From the NCBI GenBank assembly GCA_963281155.1, contig CAUJLY010000003.1, forward strand, positions 4,774,001-4,838,000: 64,000 bases of DNA, given 5' to 3'. Made by a program: the position numbers and the translations under genes. The notes beneath the pieces are model-generated. The model saw nothing but the letters and a program-made list of their open reading frames with translations. It did no database searches and had not been told where the DNA came from. The first letter of the stretch is position 1, and the number at the start of each line of letters is the position of its first letter. The stretch comes from Rhabditophanes sp. KR3021. Its lineage: Eukaryota > Nematoda > Chromadorea > Rhabditida > Alloionematidae. Positions 62,756 to 64,000 of this stretch are shown here, in pieces.

Positions 62756-64000
62756 ATGGTTACTGGACGATTACCAGCTTGTGTTATTGACTGTGGGACA
62801 GGTGTTATATCTTCCTTTGATCATCTTATCTAATTTTATTTTCATTTCAGGTAAACTTAAACAAACAGCGAAACTTTATTGGAAAAAGAAAATTAGAAAG
62901 ACAAAACATTTAAAGTTATCTGATCAAAATTGGTTTAATAGTCATTCCACTGATTCTGCGGACAGTGTCAGGATGTCTCAGATACATTACTTGATTTGAC
63001 TGTCCAGAATCATCCACATTAGAACACTCCTTTCGCATGCTAAATATGATAGCATATTCCAAACCAAATGCTTGACTAATGTGAGGTCATCAATGTAGAC
63101 AGCCACTAATTCTCTTTCATCCTTCCAAATAGTTCTGCACCTTTTCTCTTTGGGTCTAGTGGCATAAAACGAACCATGCACCTTTTAGTCTTTAAAAAAT
63201 GCCGTACTCTTCTTTTAACCACACCGGACACTCCTGTATAAAAGATTAGTTTCCTAAATGCAGAAAGAGATCATTTATTCGATACCAGCAGGAACGTCCA
63301 ATAACAGATAAACGGCATGCTACTTCTTTAGTGATTTGCTAGCAGTCACTTTCTTAAGTTGGCCCATTAGATGATTCCATAATTTCTTGCCACTCATTTT
63401 TGATATTTTTTAAACCTCTTTTTATACTTCTAAGGAGGATATGTATTGAATATACTCTTACACTCTTCAACAGATAGGTCATATTCTTCTTGAAGACCAA
63501 TGATTCGGAACTCCTTAGTGGATAGTCTTGAAAATTGAGGATTCAATTCATGGACATCACCTACAAGTTGATCGTTTGATAATTGCCTGCAGCTCTATTC
63601 TCTTGACGGATGGTTACAGATCTTGTTATTCTTGGTGCCGGATCACATTTGGTCTTTTTGAGAGTTTTTCCTTACAGCCGTTGTTATCTTTCATCATCAT
63701 TACGATTGTAACTGCCAACTCAAAAAATATTAATGACACTAAACAGTCACCGGGACTCTTTTTCCAAAAAAATCTTTCTTTTCATTGAGACACATTTATA
63801 TGTAAAAATATTCGCTTTAAGTTATTTTTGTTAATGAGGGGAGTGAATATAAAGGTGTTTATTGTGAGAAAACAATACAATAAATAGAAAATAAAGGTAC
63901 AAAATGTAATAACATATAATATGAATATCTGCCCATAATTTGAACTAATGTCATTTCTCCTTCTACCAGGGTATACTAAAATGGGATATGCCGGGAATTC
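62756..64000 (+). CDS. ACTR3: Actin-related protein 3, exons 1-2 (3' partial)
   Basis: Exon 1 (62756-62801) encodes MVTGRLPACVIDCGTG and exon 2 (63970 to the window end) continues YTKMGYAGNS, the start of ARP3 ([22 protein letters not shown] in animals), an ATP-binding subunit of the ARP2/3 actin-nucleating complex. The junction is in phase 1 within Gly. The intron is 1168 nt, very long for this genome; its first 49 nt (62802-62850) look like a complete short intron ending TTTCAG, followed directly by GTAAAC. It carries an antisense GIY-YIG remnant. The rest of the gene lies beyond the window. Confidence 0.93.
62987..63790 (-). pseudogene. Heavily decayed GIY-YIG-like ORF nested antisense in ARP3 intron 1 (copy e)
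   Basis: Coding-like fragments appear on the minus strand in this order: DVHELNPQFSRLSTKEFRII with YDLSVEECKSIF (about 63560-63440), then KLWNHLMGQLKKVTASKSLK, AVYLLLDVPAGIE (GIY strand, about 63316-63275), C-I-stop-ETNLLYRSVRC (about 63263-63230, equivalent to YVGETTNFVYRTVKH of copy c, with the Gly replaced by a stop), and RELVAVYIDDLTLVKHL (about 63118-63068), which sits where copies c and d have ENVECTLVDALRFQL and EHVEAILIDAYCGHI, the catalytic Glu being lost. Many stops and shifts show it is dead. The YIDD motif alone could suggest a reverse transcriptase, but the flanking order supports the GIY-YIG family. Confidence 0.52.

Noticed and set aside
62987..63181. YIDD motif on the minus strand suggesting a Copia-type reverse transcriptase remnant
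   Set aside because: The flanking order (VYLLL-D, then ETN...R, then this block) matches the GIY-YIG copies, where the same position holds the catalytic Glu region; no other reverse-transcriptase motif is present.

Overview
The window is nuclear DNA from an invertebrate animal. It is strongly A+T-rich. Most introns are short (about 42-60 nt) with GT...TAG or GT...CAG ends, and untranslated regions and intergenic DNA are A/T homopolymer-rich. Nearly all recognisable genes are conserved animal housekeeping genes. A secreted helical protein at 25126-25918 resembles the nematode-specific fatty-acid/retinol-binding (FAR) family, and a CES-2/PAR-type bZIP gene is present, so a nematode is my best guess. 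That is an inference; another small-genome invertebrate is possible.

Left part (0-20 kb): the end of a prion-like Q/N-rich protein gene; a SELENOI/EPT1-type ethanolaminephosphotransferase (minus); an MBLAC1-like metallo-beta-lactamase protein (plus); an HP1-like chromodomain protein (minus); a complete ATP9/TAT-5 P4-ATPase (plus); and a complete SERCA calcium pump (minus), convergent with ATP9. About 5.7 kb of apparently gene-free DNA follows.

Middle (25-49 kb): a FAR-like secreted protein; an unknown 410-residue protein; the gamma-secretase subunit APH-1; a polypeptide GalNAc-transferase with an in-frame break; mitochondrial ribosomal protein uL30m; a Teashirt-like zinc-finger protein; NUP98-96; mitofilin (MIC60); an Ariadne-type RBR ubiquitin ligase; the GPN2 GTPase; and a PAR/CES-2-type bZIP factor. 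Several gene pairs are head to head over 270-460 bp (EPT1/MBLAC1, NUP98/IMMT, ARI1/GPN2, HYPK/ARP3).

Right part (49.7-64 kb): two gene-poor stretches of about 4.5-5 kb, with a Lys/Ala/Pro-rich membrane-anchored protein and CKS1 between them; then an hnRNPC/RALY-like RRM protein, HYPK, and the first two exons of ARP3 running off the window end.

The most interesting signal is a dispersed family of small GIY-YIG nuclease-like ORFs. I find five decayed copies, each inside a large intron (0.84-1.19 kb) of a different host intron (ATP9 introns 2 and 5, SERCA intron 6, GPN2 intron 1, ARP3 intron 1), and all five are antisense to the host gene. The best copy (SERCA intron) has a C2HC zinc-finger-like N-terminus followed by a GIY-YIG domain that resembles the LEM-3/ANKLE1 type. 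Other oddities: GC-AG introns with the donor GCAAGT in three genes; a 5-nt micro-exon and an apparent GT-CG intron splitting the SERCA DKTGT motif; a one-base frameshift in the GalNAc-transferase; and a perfect DR5 nuclear-receptor-type site upstream of the bZIP gene.
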